Assembly: GCF_021021415.1 (NCBI RefSeq)
Contig: NZ_JAINWJ010000043.1
Span: 21,611-85,610 of the forward strand
Direction of reading: 5' to 3'
Length of the DNA: 64,000 bases
From: Martelella mediterranea
Lineage (GTDB): Bacteria > Pseudomonadota > Alphaproteobacteria > Rhizobiales > Rhizobiaceae
Both the position numbers and the translations under genes were made by a program. The notes beneath the pieces are model-generated. The model was not told the origin of the DNA and did no database searches. It saw only the letters and a program-made list of their open reading frames with translations. Below, one piece after another: positions 42,693 through 51,828 of this stretch (position 1 is the first letter of the stretch; each line of letters starts with the position of its first letter).

Positions 42693-43670
42693 TCAAGGCA
42701 CCAAAAACTCAAACGGCGCCGCCGCCTTCATCAGCCCCGCGACATCCCCGCCCGGCAATGCCGGATCGTTCAGTCCCAGCGTCTTCGCCGGAGCCCCCTC
42801 GGAGAGATCGAAATCCGCAAGATCGACCCAGAACACCGAGGGGTTGATGACGGAGTCGAAATAGTAGCGGCGGTGGTCGTGTTCGGCGACGGTGCGCCAG
42901 AGGGTGGAGGCGATGTTGGGTTTTTCGGGGTCGGACATGCCGAGCGGGGTCGAGATCGCGCGCACCTGCGAGAACACGGAGGCGAGTGCGGCGCGGCGGT
43001 CCTTGAGCGGCGTTGCGGATTTCAGGTTATAGCTGGCGCGGGCGAAGCGGTCGGCGGCGTTCACCGTGCCGGGCAGAAAGCTCTTGCCGCCGACGAGGTT
43101 CCAGTAGCCGTTGATGGCAAGCTGCTGGTCATAGGTCGGCGAATTGGTCATCACCTTGTAGTCGCGGCTGTGATGGATGGTAAGCTTGCCGCCGACGAAT
43201 TCGAAGATCGCGCTGTCGCCGGAGGCATCGGAGAGCGCTAAATGCACGGTCGCCGGCGCGCCGTTCGGCGCCTCGCCGGTGATCACCGTCAGCGGGTCGT
43301 CGGCCATGGCCTCGGCTGCTTCCGCGACGGTCGCGAAATTGTCGAGCATGTATTGCAGCCAGGCGCCGACCGAGATCAGCGGCTTGCCCCGCGCGGCCGG
43401 ATCACCATAGGACGATTCGACCAGATAGAGCATGTTGCCGGCAAGGCCCGCCTCGTTCATGCCGTCGGAGGTGGCGAGGTTATAGATCGCGACGATCACC
43501 GAGCCGTATTTCGAGGTCCATGTCGCAGACCCCTCGCCCACCCCGCCATCGCGGGCAAGCCCGCGCGGAAACACCCAGAGATCGGATTGCATGGTCACAT
43601 CGCGCCAGTCCATCGAGCGGCCGGTGATGTAGGTTGCGTTTCCGGTCTCGTAGAAAATCCGCGTGCACAT
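42693..43670 (-). CDS. Choloylglycine hydrolase / penicillin V acylase family amidase
   Basis: Ntn-hydrolase of 325 aa with no signal peptide. After removal of Met1 the N-terminal nucleophile would be Cys2 (MCTRIFYETG); RSMDWR at residues 18-23 supplies the conserved Arg and Asp, with NMLYLVES and NSPTYDQQ further on. The family hydrolyses conjugated bile acids, penicillin V or acyl-homoserine lactones. A soil or marine alphaproteobacterium is unlikely to meet bile salts, so penicillin-V or acyl-homoserine-lactone amidase activity is more plausible. Confidence 0.85.
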   Translation of the reverse strand: MCTRIFYETGNATYITGRSMDWRDVTMQSDLWVFPRGLARDGGVGEGSATWTSKYGSVIVAIYNLATSDGMNEAGLAGNMLYLVESSYGDPAARGKPLISVGAWLQYMLDNFATVAEAAEAMADDPLTVITGEAPNGAPATVHLALSDASGDSAIFEFVGGKLTIHHSRDYKVMTNSPTYDQQLAINGYWNLVGGKSFLPGTVNAADRFARASYNLKSATPLKDRRAALASVFSQVRAISTPLGMSDPEKPNIASTLWRTVAEHDHRRYYFDSVINPSVFWVDLADFDLSEGAPAKTLGLNDPALPGGDVAGLMKAAAPFEFLVP

Positions 43671-43745
43671 GATCTGTCCTCCATCGCACCTGTTATCGTT
43701 GGCGAAGGCTAACCCGGCAGCGGGCCGTGGACAATCAAAATCGGT

Positions 43746-44837
43746 TCAGAACCGGCTGTGCTTCGCCACCAGCTTGGCGAGGATCGGCCCGAGCGCCATC
43801 ACGAAGAAGAACCGCGCGATCTGCATCGACATCACGAAGGCGACGTCGACATCGGTGGAGGCGGAGATGATGGCGATCGAATCCGCGCCGCCCGGGCTGG
43901 TGGCGAGATAGGCCGACAGCGGATCGATGCCCGTGAGCCAGACGAGGAGCGCCGCCAGCACGCCGCAGATCGCGACCAGCGCGAGGATCGAGGCGATGAC
44001 GCGCGGCATGGCGCGGCCGGCATCGACGATCACGGCGCGGTCGAACCGCGCGCCGATGCCCCAGCCGAGCGTGGCATAGGCGATGGCGAGCAGGATCTGC
44101 GGCAGTTCGATCTCGATCAGGCCCGTTACGTTCAACACCGAGCCGGCGATCACCGTCGCCAGCATCGGTCCCGCCGGCAGCTTCAGCCACCGGCCGAAGA
44201 ACACGCCGATCAGGATCAGGGCAAGCGTCTGGGCAAGCGGCCCCCATGCCGGCTCAGCGAACCAGGTGACCGGCACGGCGGTTTCCGCGGCACCCCCGGT
44301 CCAGAATCGCGCAAAGGTGGCGGCCACCAGGGTGACGATAACGACGCGGGTATATTGCATGAAGGCGACCAGTCGCATGTCGGCTCCGAACGAGGCGGAC
44401 ATCAGCGTCATCACGCTCGCAGCGCCGGGAAACGCGCCCCAGATCGCCGTCGTGCCGGGCAGCACCTGATATCGCGCCAGAACCCAGCCGATCGCGATGC
44501 TGGCGAACACCACCGAGAGCACGCCGGCGACGAAGATCATCCAGTCGGCGGCGATTTCCTGCAGCACCGGCCATGTCATGGTCCGCGCGATCAGGCAGCC
44601 GAGCACGCCCTGCGCCAGGTTGAACGGCAGGCGCGGCATGGTGATCCGCCGCCCGGAAAACACGATCAGGATCGACGCCAGCATCGGGCCGAGCAGCAGC
44701 GAGGCCGGCAGCGCCACGAGCTGCATCACGATCACGAGAAGGATGGAGAGCACCAGAAGCGGAAGCCAGATGCGCAGAAGCTGTCTTTTCCCGCCGTCAG
44801 CGGAGGCCGGTTCTTCCGGCTCTTCTGCGGAATTCAT
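43746..44837 (-). CDS. AbrB family membrane protein
   Basis: 363 aa polytopic membrane protein with about ten hydrophobic segments in two repeated halves, the duplicated Gneg-AbrB architecture formerly called ammonia monooxygenase-like. Typical segments are GAFPGAASVMTLMSASFGADMRLVAFMQYTR and the second-half counterpart TSPGGADSIAIISASTDVDVAFVMSMQIARFF. Transport or regulatory substrate is unknown. Confidence 0.82.
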   Translation of the reverse strand: MNSAEEPEEPASADGGKRQLLRIWLPLLVLSILLVIVMQLVALPASLLLGPMLASILIVFSGRRITMPRLPFNLAQGVLGCLIARTMTWPVLQEIAADWMIFVAGVLSVVFASIAIGWVLARYQVLPGTTAIWGAFPGAASVMTLMSASFGADMRLVAFMQYTRVVIVTLVAATFARFWTGGAAETAVPVTWFAEPAWGPLAQTLALILIGVFFGRWLKLPAGPMLATVIAGSVLNVTGLIEIELPQILLAIAYATLGWGIGARFDRAVIVDAGRAMPRVIASILALVAICGVLAALLVWLTGIDPLSAYLATSPGGADSIAIISASTDVDVAFVMSMQIARFFFVMALGPILAKLVAKHSRF

Positions 44838-45001
44838 CGTGCGGACAATCCTGTAACGCCGGATCGCCCGCAGCCGCGGGACGACGCTGCGTCATGCCCC
44901 GGCCGGCGGGTCCGATCCATTCAACATGGCTGATCTTTCCCGTCACCGGGAATCGGCTCCCGTTCCTCTATACGCGGCGGCGGCGGGCAAGCGCAATCGC
45001 C

Positions 45002-45340
45002 TCACATCGCGCAGTTCTTCCGGCGCATGGCGATGTCCAGCGCGTTGACGCGGCCCTTGGCATAGGCGATCGCGGTTTCCTGGTTCTTGATGTTCTGGTC
45101 TTCGGACATGCTGCCGAGGCTTGCGCCGAACATGCGCACGTCGCCGACGATCTCGCTGTCCTGCTCTTGCGAAAGGTCCTTCAGCTTCGCGTTCTCGTCC
45201 TCGTATTGGCTGAGCAGCGTCTCGCAGTTCGCGCCGGCGAATTCCTCGGGCGAAACCGGAATCGCACCGATCGAATCGGCGCGCTGGGTGCAGGCGGCAA
45301 GCGTGGCGGCAAGGGCGATGACGGTGAGAGCGGAGCGCAT
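45002..45340 (-). CDS. Small lipoprotein of unknown function
   Basis: 112 aa from the ATG at 45338-45340: MRSALTVIALAATLAACTQRA. The lipobox LAAC at residues 14-17 makes Cys17 the lipidation site. The rest is charged, helical and ends in KNCAM. No family recognised. An upstream in-frame start would add 24 residues before the signal peptide and is less likely. Confidence 0.7.
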   Translation of the reverse strand: MRSALTVIALAATLAACTQRADSIGAIPVSPEEFAGANCETLLSQYEDENAKLKDLSQEQDSEIVGDVRMFGASLGSMSEDQNIKNQETAIAYAKGRVNALDIAMRRKNCAM

Positions 45341-45427
45341 GAAGGTGACCTTTGCGGAAAAATGGGGCGACAGCGTATCAACGCCGGCGCATGCGGCGGG
45401 TTCCCGCACCATAGCGGATAAATCCGC

Positions 45428-46018
45428 TCAGTCGTCATCGAATTTCACGCTGCTGCGGCCATTCGTGAGTTCGCGCACAAGCTCGGCCAGCGCCGCGGCC
45501 CCCGCCTCCGGCACGCGCAGATGAAAATCGGCGCCGGTCTCGGTGAAATCGCGGCCGGCGATCACGAGGCCATCAACATCCTGAAGCCGTGACTCCACAA
45601 GCGCCAGATCGGAAAAGGCGACCGGCAGCACCCCCGCCGTCATCGCCACGATCGGCAGCTTTTCGGCCAGCCGCAGGCACTCCGCGGCGCTGCCGCCATA
45701 GGCTCGCGCCAGTCCGCCCGTGCCGAGCTTCACCCCGCCGAACCAGCGCGATACAAGCACCGCGACGCAATCGATCTCCTGTCCCTCGATCGCCTGAAGG
45801 ATCGGCTTTCCGGCCGTCCCGCCGGGTTCGCCATCGTCGGAGAAGCGGTAATCGGCGCCGATGCGCCAGGCCCAGCAATTGTGGGTGGCATCGGCGAAGC
45901 TGTTCTCGGCGATAAAGGTTTTTGCCGCCGCCTCGTCATCCACCGGGGCGGCAATCGTGGCAAAACGGCTTTTCTTGATCTCCCGCTCCGATGTCGCGGG
46001 ACCTTTGAGCTTGAACAT
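45428..46018 (-). CDS. YigZ/IMPACT family protein
   Basis: 196 aa from the ATG at 46016-46018 (MFKLKGPATSEREIKKSRF). The Impact N-terminal domain is clear: KKSRFATIAAPV, ATHNCWAWRIG, RFSDDGEPGGTAGKPIL and VSRWFGGVKLGTGGLARAYG. The family is widespread and linked to translation control in eukaryotes; bacterial function is unsettled. Confidence 0.9.
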   Translation of the reverse strand: MFKLKGPATSEREIKKSRFATIAAPVDDEAAAKTFIAENSFADATHNCWAWRIGADYRFSDDGEPGGTAGKPILQAIEGQEIDCVAVLVSRWFGGVKLGTGGLARAYGGSAAECLRLAEKLPIVAMTAGVLPVAFSDLALVESRLQDVDGLVIAGRDFTETGADFHLRVPEAGAAALAELVRELTNGRSSVKFDDD

Positions 46019-46064
46019 GAGGGTCACCCTTCCGCGCCTTTCAAACGGCACGGCAAGGGCGAAG

Positions 46065-46478
46065 TCAAGCCGGGCGGCTGGTCAGCTTCAGCGTCGCGAA
46101 ACTGGCGACAAGCCCGGTCAGACCGGTGGCAAACGCGCCCCAGGCCATATCGACGAACACCACGGTCCACGACCAGCCTGCAAGCGTCGCCATATTGGTG
46201 AGATCGTAGGTGCCATAGGCCATCAGCCCGAAAACCGCGCCGGTCGTCAGCCCCTTTAGCGCAGAACCGGCTTTCACTCCAGGGAGAACGGCGAAATAGA
46301 AGATGCCGATCAGATACATGAAATAAAAGCTCAGGCCGGCGGTCCAGTTGGGCGACGGCAGCAGCAGCGGCCCGATCTCGGACTGGTAGAACGGGAAGGC
46401 GATCGTGCCGAGCCAGATGAAATCCAGCAGGGAAAAGCAGATGGCCGTGGCCACGAAAGCCGTCAGGGCGCGTTTCAT
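46065..46478 (-). CDS. DUF2177 membrane protein
   Basis: 137 aa with four predicted membrane helices and family motifs FSLLDFIWLG, AVFGLMAYGTYDLTN and VVFVDMAWG. It starts 9 bp after the chrR stop on the same strand, so it is probably the third gene of the rpoE-chrR transcript. Function unknown; the context suggests a role in the photo-oxidative or envelope stress response. Confidence 0.85.
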   Translation of the reverse strand: MKRALTAFVATAICFSLLDFIWLGTIAFPFYQSEIGPLLLPSPNWTAGLSFYFMYLIGIFYFAVLPGVKAGSALKGLTTGAVFGLMAYGTYDLTNMATLAGWSWTVVFVDMAWGAFATGLTGLVASFATLKLTSRPA

Positions 46479-46487
46479 GAGGTCACC

Positions 46488-47162
46488 TCAGATATCGAGA
46501 AGTGGTTGCAACACGCGCATGAACCGGCTCTGGAACCGGAGCGGCGCATCGGTGACGGCAAGGCATATGCATTCGGACTCGGGCCCCACCACCGGTTGGT
46601 GGATCGTATCCTCGTCCTCCTCCTCGAAATCGCCGGGCCCGAAAGTCTGACCTTCCGAGGTGAAGCTGCCGTGCAGCACCAGCGTCAGTTCGCGGCCGCC
46701 ATGGCTGTGCTCGGGCAGCGGCTTTCCGGCATCGACCCGCAGCAGGCGCACCTGAATGCCCTTGTCCTCGGTCTGAAGCAGCGCCTGATGGGCATAGAGC
46801 CCCAGGCGTCGCCACGGCACGTCGTCGAAGGTCGCGCCGACATAGGAACGCAGCGGTTCGGGTATCAACGCGGCCCCCGGCGCGGCCGGCGCCGGCTTGG
46901 CTGCGGCTTTGACATCCGTTGCCTTCAACCGCGCCTGAAGCGCCGCCCAGGAGGCGTCCTCGGAAATCTTCGCGGTTTCGGGTTCTGCCTCTTCCATGAG
47001 GGCGCCGCCGGCGGCCTCCATCAGCCGCAGCCTTGCGCGACAATGCGGGCAAAGCGCCAGATGGGTTGCCACCGCGAGCGACCAGCTCTCCTCAAGGCCG
47101 CCCGAGGCATATTCGAGCAGGAGCGCGTCGCTGATATGGTGATGGATGGTGCCTGTCTTCAT
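46488..47162 (-). CDS. chrR: Anti-sigma factor ChrR
   Basis: Zinc-binding anti-sigma factor of 224 aa that holds RpoE inactive until singlet oxygen triggers its loss. The N-terminal domain has the ZAS signature His34-x3-Cys38-x2-Cys41 (HLALCPHC) with upstream histidines 7-9. The C-terminal half is a cupin with PEHSHGGRELTLVLHG and a conserved Glu. It overlaps the rpoE stop by 4 bp. Both domains needed for the singlet-oxygen response of Rhodobacter ChrR are present. Confidence 0.92.
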   Translation of the reverse strand: MKTGTIHHHISDALLLEYASGGLEESWSLAVATHLALCPHCRARLRLMEAAGGALMEEAEPETAKISEDASWAALQARLKATDVKAAAKPAPAAPGAALIPEPLRSYVGATFDDVPWRRLGLYAHQALLQTEDKGIQVRLLRVDAGKPLPEHSHGGRELTLVLHGSFTSEGQTFGPGDFEEEDEDTIHQPVVGPESECICLAVTDAPLRFQSRFMRVLQPLLDI

Positions 47163-47752
47163 TGATTTTCCCCAAGCGCGGTTCTTAGCCTGGAAAATGC
47201 TGCTCTGATTCTGGATTTGACCGTGCCCAGGGGAAGGTCCAGGCGTTCGGCGATGATACTGTGGGAGACTTCCTCGAAAAACGACATCCGCAGAAGCTCT
47301 GCCTGTTCCTCCGGCAGGCCGGAGAGTGCTTCGCGCATCCGCGCGGCATTCTCGTCCTGCTCGAACTGGACGTCGGGCGCTTCCGGTCCGTCCGGCACCA
47401 GCGCCGGGTCGTCCGGGTCGAATTCCGGCCGGCGCATCTTTCTCAGGCTGTCGACCCTGACGTTACGCGCGACGGTGAAGATCCAGGCCGAGGCATTGCC
47501 GCGGGCGGGATCGAACAGTTCCGCCTTGCGCCAGACCATCATCATGGTCTCCTGCATCAACTCCTCGGCAAGCGCCGGGTCCGAGGCGCGTTTCATCATG
47601 TAGCTGCGGATGCGCGGGCCGAAATGGCGAAACAGGCGCTCATAGGCCGCCATGTCCCGCGTCCGTCCGACGCTGACCAGGCAGTGCGACATTTCCTCTA
47701 CCGATAGTTCGGGCAAACTCCTCACCTTCCCGGTGCGCATCCGTTTTCGCAT
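47159..47752 (-). CDS. rpoE: ECF sigma factor RpoE (ChrR-controlled type)
   Basis: ECF sigma factor: region 2 shows YERLFRHFGPRIRSYMMKR, AEELMQETMMMVWRKAELFDP and ASAWIFTVARNVRVDSLRK; region 4 shows LPEEQAELLRMSFFEEVSHSIIAERLDLPLGTVKSRIRAAFSRLR. The start is uncertain. The frame opens at 47830, but a promoter-like motif ends there, so a downstream ATG is preferred: 47750-47752 (197 aa) is given, 47690-47692 (177 aa) is possible. Partner chrR is translationally coupled. Confidence 0.9.
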   Translation of the reverse strand: MRKRMRTGKVRSLPELSVEEMSHCLVSVGRTRDMAAYERLFRHFGPRIRSYMMKRASDPALAEELMQETMMMVWRKAELFDPARGNASAWIFTVARNVRVDSLRKMRRPEFDPDDPALVPDGPEAPDVQFEQDENAARMREALSGLPEEQAELLRMSFFEEVSHSIIAERLDLPLGTVKSRIRAAFSRLRTALGENQ

Positions 47753-47835
47753 GGCGCGGCCTGCCGCCCCTTTTCGGGGCGCCGCAGGGATCGGACCGGT
47801 GACCGGCATGGGGCAAGCGCTTTCAAGCATACCGG

Positions 47836-47865
47836 CTATTACGGCCGCGGTTTCCGTCCGGATTA
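47836..47865 (-). promoter_or_regulatory. Candidate RpoE-type promoter of rpoE-chrR
   Basis: On the minus strand TAATCC (47860-47865), exactly 18 bp, TAATAG (47836-47841). It has the same layout as the motifs at 47893-47922 and 52654-52683 and is close to the Rhodobacter RpoE form TGATCC-N18-TA. Confidence 0.55.
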
Positions 47866-47892
47866 CAGGTTCCGATAAATTTTGCGCCTTTT

Positions 47893-47922
47893 CAATCCAT
47901 CACGCGGGTCGTCGCGTAAATC
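47893..47922 (+). promoter_or_regulatory. Candidate RpoE-type promoter of the lipid operon
   Basis: CAATCC (47893-47898), exactly 18 bp, TAAATC (47917-47922), ending 29 bp before the FAD oxidoreductase ATG. Confidence 0.55.
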
Positions 47923-47951
47923 ATGGTGAACAACAAGGCGGAAACAACACG

Positions 47952-49310
47952 ATGCACCACCCCCAGGAAAACGCTTACAGAAAGCTTCGCGCCGACAGGA
48001 AGGTCGCGGTCATCGGCTCCGGCATTTCCGGGCTCTCCGCCGCCTGGCTCTTGAGCCGGTCCTGCCATGTGACGCTGTTCGAGGCTGACGACCGGCCGGG
48101 CGGACATTCAAACACCGCCGATGTCGCCGTCGGCGATCGCACGATCCCGGTCGATACCGGCTTTATCGTTTATAACGAGCGCAATTATCCGAATCTGACG
48201 GCGATGTTCTCCTATCTCGGCGTCGAGACCGAGGCTTCCGAGATGTCGTTTTCGGCGTCGTTGGATAATGGCGCATTCGAATATGGCGGCAGCAATATCG
48301 CGACGCTGTTGGCGCAGAAGTCGAACATATTGCGCTTCAGCTTCTGGCGGATGGTCTACGATATTTTCCGGTTCTACCGCCATGCGCCCGCAGCCGCCAG
48401 ATCGGAAGCCGACCAGGATCTGACCCTCGGGGATTATCTCGACGCGCGCGGCTATTCCAAGCGGTTCGTGCGCGACCATATCCTGCCCATGGGCGCCGCG
48501 ATCTGGTCGACGACGCCGGAGCAGATGCGCGCCTATCCGCTCGCAGCTTTCACCCGCTTCTTCGAAAGCCACGGTCTGTTGACGCTGGTAGACCGCCCGC
48601 AATGGCGCACCGTCACGGGCGGCAGCCGTTCCTATGTCACAAGGATGCTGGAGCAGATCAGCGGCCCGGTGCGCCTCAACACGCCGGTTGAACGCATCGT
48701 GCGGGACGACAGCGGGGTAAGGCTGGTTGCCGGCGGCACGGAGCAACGTTTCGATGCGGTGGTTGTCGCAACCCATGGCGATCAGGCGCTGAGACTGCTC
48801 GACAATCCCGCGGAGGAAGAGCGAAACCTTCTTTCCGCCTTCCGCTACACCACGAATGAAGCCTGGCTCCACAGCGACGAGCGCCTGATGCCGGCCCATC
48901 GCAAGGTCTGGTCGAGCTGGAATTATCTCGAGCGTCGCGATCGCGGTACGCCAAACCTTTGCGTCACCTACTGGATGAACCGGCTGCAGAATATCGATGA
49001 GCGCGTGCCGCTGTTCGTCACGCTCAATCCTTGCGAGGAAATCCGGCCCGAACTCGTCCATCAGCGCTATACCTACATGCACCCGCTGTTCGACAAGGCG
49101 GCGATCGACGCGCAGCGCGATCTCTGGCGCATTCAGGGCCAGGGCAATGTCTGGTATTGCGGCGCGCATTTTGGCAGCGGGTTTCACGAGGACGGGCTGC
49201 AGTCCGGGCTCGCCGCCGCCGAGGCGATCGCAGGCGTCAGGCGCCCCTGGAACGTCGAAGACGAATCCGGCAGGATATTCCTCGAACCGGAGCGCGTGGC
49301 CGCCGAATGA
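47952..49310 (+). CDS. FAD-dependent amine oxidase-like oxidoreductase
   Basis: 452 aa from the ATG at 47952. The FAD-binding Rossmann motif VAVIGSGISGLSAAWLLSRSCHVTLFEADDRPGGHSNT begins near residue 18, and the C-terminus has YCGAHFGSGFHEDGLQSGLAAAEAIAG, typical of NAD(P)-binding flavoproteins found beside DUF1365 and cyclopropane-fatty-acid synthases. The substrate is probably an acyl chain of a membrane lipid. It overlaps the next gene by 4 bp (ATGA). Confidence 0.88.
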   Translation: MHHPQENAYRKLRADRKVAVIGSGISGLSAAWLLSRSCHVTLFEADDRPGGHSNTADVAVGDRTIPVDTGFIVYNERNYPNLTAMFSYLGVETEASEMSFSASLDNGAFEYGGSNIATLLAQKSNILRFSFWRMVYDIFRFYRHAPAAARSEADQDLTLGDYLDARGYSKRFVRDHILPMGAAIWSTTPEQMRAYPLAAFTRFFESHGLLTLVDRPQWRTVTGGSRSYVTRMLEQISGPVRLNTPVERIVRDDSGVRLVAGGTEQRFDAVVVATHGDQALRLLDNPAEEERNLLSAFRYTTNEAWLHSDERLMPAHRKVWSSWNYLERRDRGTPNLCVTYWMNRLQNIDERVPLFVTLNPCEEIRPELVHQRYTYMHPLFDKAAIDAQRDLWRIQGQGNVWYCGAHFGSGFHEDGLQSGLAAAEAIAGVRRPWNVEDESGRIFLEPERVAAE

Positions 49311-50110
49311 GTTTTCGTTCCGCAATCTTCAGGGGCAAGGTCGTCCACCGGCGTAACCGGCCGAAGAAGCATGCGCTTGATTACCGCGTCTTTTCGCTGC
49401 TGATCGATCTGGATGAGCTTCCCACCATGGGACGTAAACTGAAGCTCTTCGCCCATAACGGGTTCTCGCTCTTCAGCGTTCATGACCGCGATCACGGCGC
49501 GCTTTCCGGCGGCGATCTCAAGACCTGGGCGCTCGGCGAACTGGAAAAGTCCGGTCGCAGCGCCGCGCGCGTCGAGATGCTCTGCTATCCGCGCATTCTC
49601 GGCTACGTGTTCAATCCGCTCACGGTCTATTTCTGCTACCGCGAGGATGACCGGCTGACGGCCATTCTCTACGAGGTCTGCAACACCTTCAAGGAACGCT
49701 TCACCTACATCATTCCGGTGGATGACGAGGCCCGGCCCATTCGCCAGACAGCGGACAAGCAACTCTACGTCTCGCCCTTTATTCCGATGGAATGCACCTA
49801 TCATTTCACCATCCAACCGCCGGACGACAAGGTGAAGATCGCCATCAACGAAACGGATGCGGATGGGCCGTTGCTCTATGCCTGTTTCGACGGCCGGCGG
49901 GAAGCGTTCGGAGACCGCGCGCTGGCGCGGGCATTTTTTTCCTATCCGCTGATGACCATCAAGATTATTGCCGGTATTCACTACGAGGCATTGCGGTTGA
50001 TATTGAAAGGCATGCCGGTATTCAGACACCGGCCTTCGGCCCATCGCGTTCAAAGCGCGGTTGCGGGCGGTGCGACAGGGGACAAGAACGATTATGAGCG
50101 AGAAGCCTGA
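49307..50110 (+). CDS. DUF1365 protein
   Basis: 267 aa, starting MSFRSAIFRGKVVHRRNRPKKHALDYRVFSLLIDLDELP. Conserved blocks are HDRDHGA, CYPRILGYVFNPLTVYFCY, YEVCNTFKERFTYI and SPFIPMECTYHF. It is always found with the flavoprotein and the CFA-like methyltransferase; its chemistry is unknown. The end overlaps the next gene by 17 bp. Confidence 0.88.
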   Translation: MSFRSAIFRGKVVHRRNRPKKHALDYRVFSLLIDLDELPTMGRKLKLFAHNGFSLFSVHDRDHGALSGGDLKTWALGELEKSGRSAARVEMLCYPRILGYVFNPLTVYFCYREDDRLTAILYEVCNTFKERFTYIIPVDDEARPIRQTADKQLYVSPFIPMECTYHFTIQPPDDKVKIAINETDADGPLLYACFDGRREAFGDRALARAFFSYPLMTIKIIAGIHYEALRLILKGMPVFRHRPSAHRVQSAVAGGATGDKNDYEREA

Positions 50111-51308
50111 ACACAAAAGCCATCGCGGTCTCAATCTCTGGCAGCGGCTGATCGCCGGCATGGCCGATCGGATCACCGCCGGTGCGCTTACGCTCACCTT
50201 CCCGAACGGCCGGGTCTACAGGACGGAAGGCCGCCGCGACGGACCCGAGGCAGCGATCCGCCTCAGGAACGCCCGGCCGCTGCTGGAGCTCTTGAAGGAT
50301 GGCGATCTCGGTTTCGCCCGGGCCTATATCGATGGTCACTGGGATACGCCGGATCTGGCCGCCGTGCTCGACCTTGCCATGGCCAATGAGAGCGAACTTT
50401 CAAGCGCACTTTCCTCATCCTTCCTGTTCCGCAAGATCAGCCTTCTCAGGCATAAGCTGCGACGCAACAGCAAGTCCGGAAGCCGCCGCAACATCGCCTT
50501 CCACTACGATCTCGGCAACGCTTTCTACAAGCTCTGGCTGGACGAGACGATGACCTATTCGAGCGCGCTTTACGAAGGCCGCGATCGCTCGCTTTCGGAG
50601 GCCCAGACCGCCAAATACGACCGGATCATCGCAAGGCTGCAGATCGGTCCGGAGGACCGGGTGCTGGAGATCGGCTGCGGCTGGGGCGGGTTTGCCGAAC
50701 ACGCCGCCGCCCGCACCGGCTGTCATGTCACCGGGCTTACGCTTTCAAAGGAGCAGGCGAAATATGCACGCGAGCGGCTTGCCGCCAGCGGTCTTTCAGA
50801 CAGGACGGATATCCGGCTTGAGGACTATCGCGATTGCAAGGGCACGTTCGACAAGATCGTCTCGATCGAGATGTTCGAGGCGGTCGGCGAGGAAAACTGG
50901 CCGGTGTTCTTCAAGACCGTCAACGAGCGCCTGACGCCCGGCGGCACGGCGGTGATCCAGTCGATCGCGATCGAGCATCACCGTCTGGATGACTATCGCC
51001 GCAATCCCGATTTCATCCAGGCCTATATCTTCCCGGGCGGCATGCTGCCCTCGATCGAGACCTTCAACAAAGGCGCCGGCAGCGCCGGGCTCGCGGTGAA
51101 GGACCTGTTCTCCTTCGGCAAGGACTACGCCCGCACGCTGCTCGAATGGGAACGCCGGTTTCTGGCTGAATGGGATGCGATCCGGCCCCTTGGCTTCGAC
51201 GACCGGTTTCAGCGGATGTGGCGCTATTACCTCAATTACTGCGCGACCGGCTTCGACGCCGGGCGGATCGACGTGGCGCAGTTCCACCTGATCAAGCCGG
51301 CGGTGTGA
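50094..51308 (+). CDS. Cyclopropane-fatty-acyl-phospholipid synthase-like methyltransferase
   Basis: 404 aa from the ATG at 50094. SAM-binding motif VLEIGCGWGGFAEHAA, CFA motifs NIAFHYDLGNAFYKLWLDETMTYSSALY, GLTLSKEQAKYA, EMFEAVGEENWPVFF and FIFPGG-like YIFPGGMLPS. CFA synthases methylate unsaturated acyl chains of phospholipids. With the FAD oxidoreductase and DUF1365, the gene may take part in making methyl-branched or furan fatty acids rather than simple cyclopropane lipids. Confidence 0.92.
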   Translation: MSEKPEHKSHRGLNLWQRLIAGMADRITAGALTLTFPNGRVYRTEGRRDGPEAAIRLRNARPLLELLKDGDLGFARAYIDGHWDTPDLAAVLDLAMANESELSSALSSSFLFRKISLLRHKLRRNSKSGSRRNIAFHYDLGNAFYKLWLDETMTYSSALYEGRDRSLSEAQTAKYDRIIARLQIGPEDRVLEIGCGWGGFAEHAAARTGCHVTGLTLSKEQAKYARERLAASGLSDRTDIRLEDYRDCKGTFDKIVSIEMFEAVGEENWPVFFKTVNERLTPGGTAVIQSIAIEHHRLDDYRRNPDFIQAYIFPGGMLPSIETFNKGAGSAGLAVKDLFSFGKDYARTLLEWERRFLAEWDAIRPLGFDDRFQRMWRYYLNYCATGFDAGRIDVAQFHLIKPAV

Positions 51309-51828
51309 CGGTCGCCGCTCGGCTTCGGAAGAACCGCAGCGCGATGAACGCCGCGAGCGCCGCCGCGCCCGTCGTATTGAGATAGTCGAGGGTCTGCATA
51401 TCTTCCGGCGAGACGGGCCGGATGGGCGCGCCGATCCGGCCGTAGAGCGCGACAAACAGTATGAAAATCAGGCCAATCAATCCGCGTGAAAGCCATACCT
51501 CGCGCGCATGAAAGGCGATGCCGGCCAGCATGATGCAGGCAAAAAGAAAGATCAGCGTGCCACTCTCCCCGCCCAGGACAAAGGCGATGAAGATGGTATC
51601 GACGGTTCCTACCGCGACCATACCGAGCCTTGCGGGAAATGACTTGCCGCGGCGCGCAAGCCACCAGACCGCGATGTAAAAAGGCATCGAAAGCGCCGTG
51701 AGGAGAGAAATCTGGAAAGCGCTTTCGGTTAGAAACCAGATATAGAGCGGATAGACCGGCTTGTTCAAGGCCAGAACCAGGGCGACAGACCCGCAGGCCT
51801 CCGCCAGCGGATCGCGCGCCTTGCTCAT
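51292..51828 (-). CDS. Small integral membrane protein
   Basis: 178 aa with about five hydrophobic helices (VYPLYIWFLTE, FYIAVWWLARR, LIFLFACIMLAGIAFHA, LIGLIFILFVALYG and the C-terminal helix). No family recognised. It overlaps the DUF1295 gene by 4 bp and its 3' end overlaps the convergent methyltransferase gene by 17 bp. Confidence 0.7.
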   Translation of the reverse strand: MSKARDPLAEACGSVALVLALNKPVYPLYIWFLTESAFQISLLTALSMPFYIAVWWLARRGKSFPARLGMVAVGTVDTIFIAFVLGGESGTLIFLFACIMLAGIAFHAREVWLSRGLIGLIFILFVALYGRIGAPIRPVSPEDMQTLDYLNTTGAAALAAFIALRFFRSRAATVTPPA

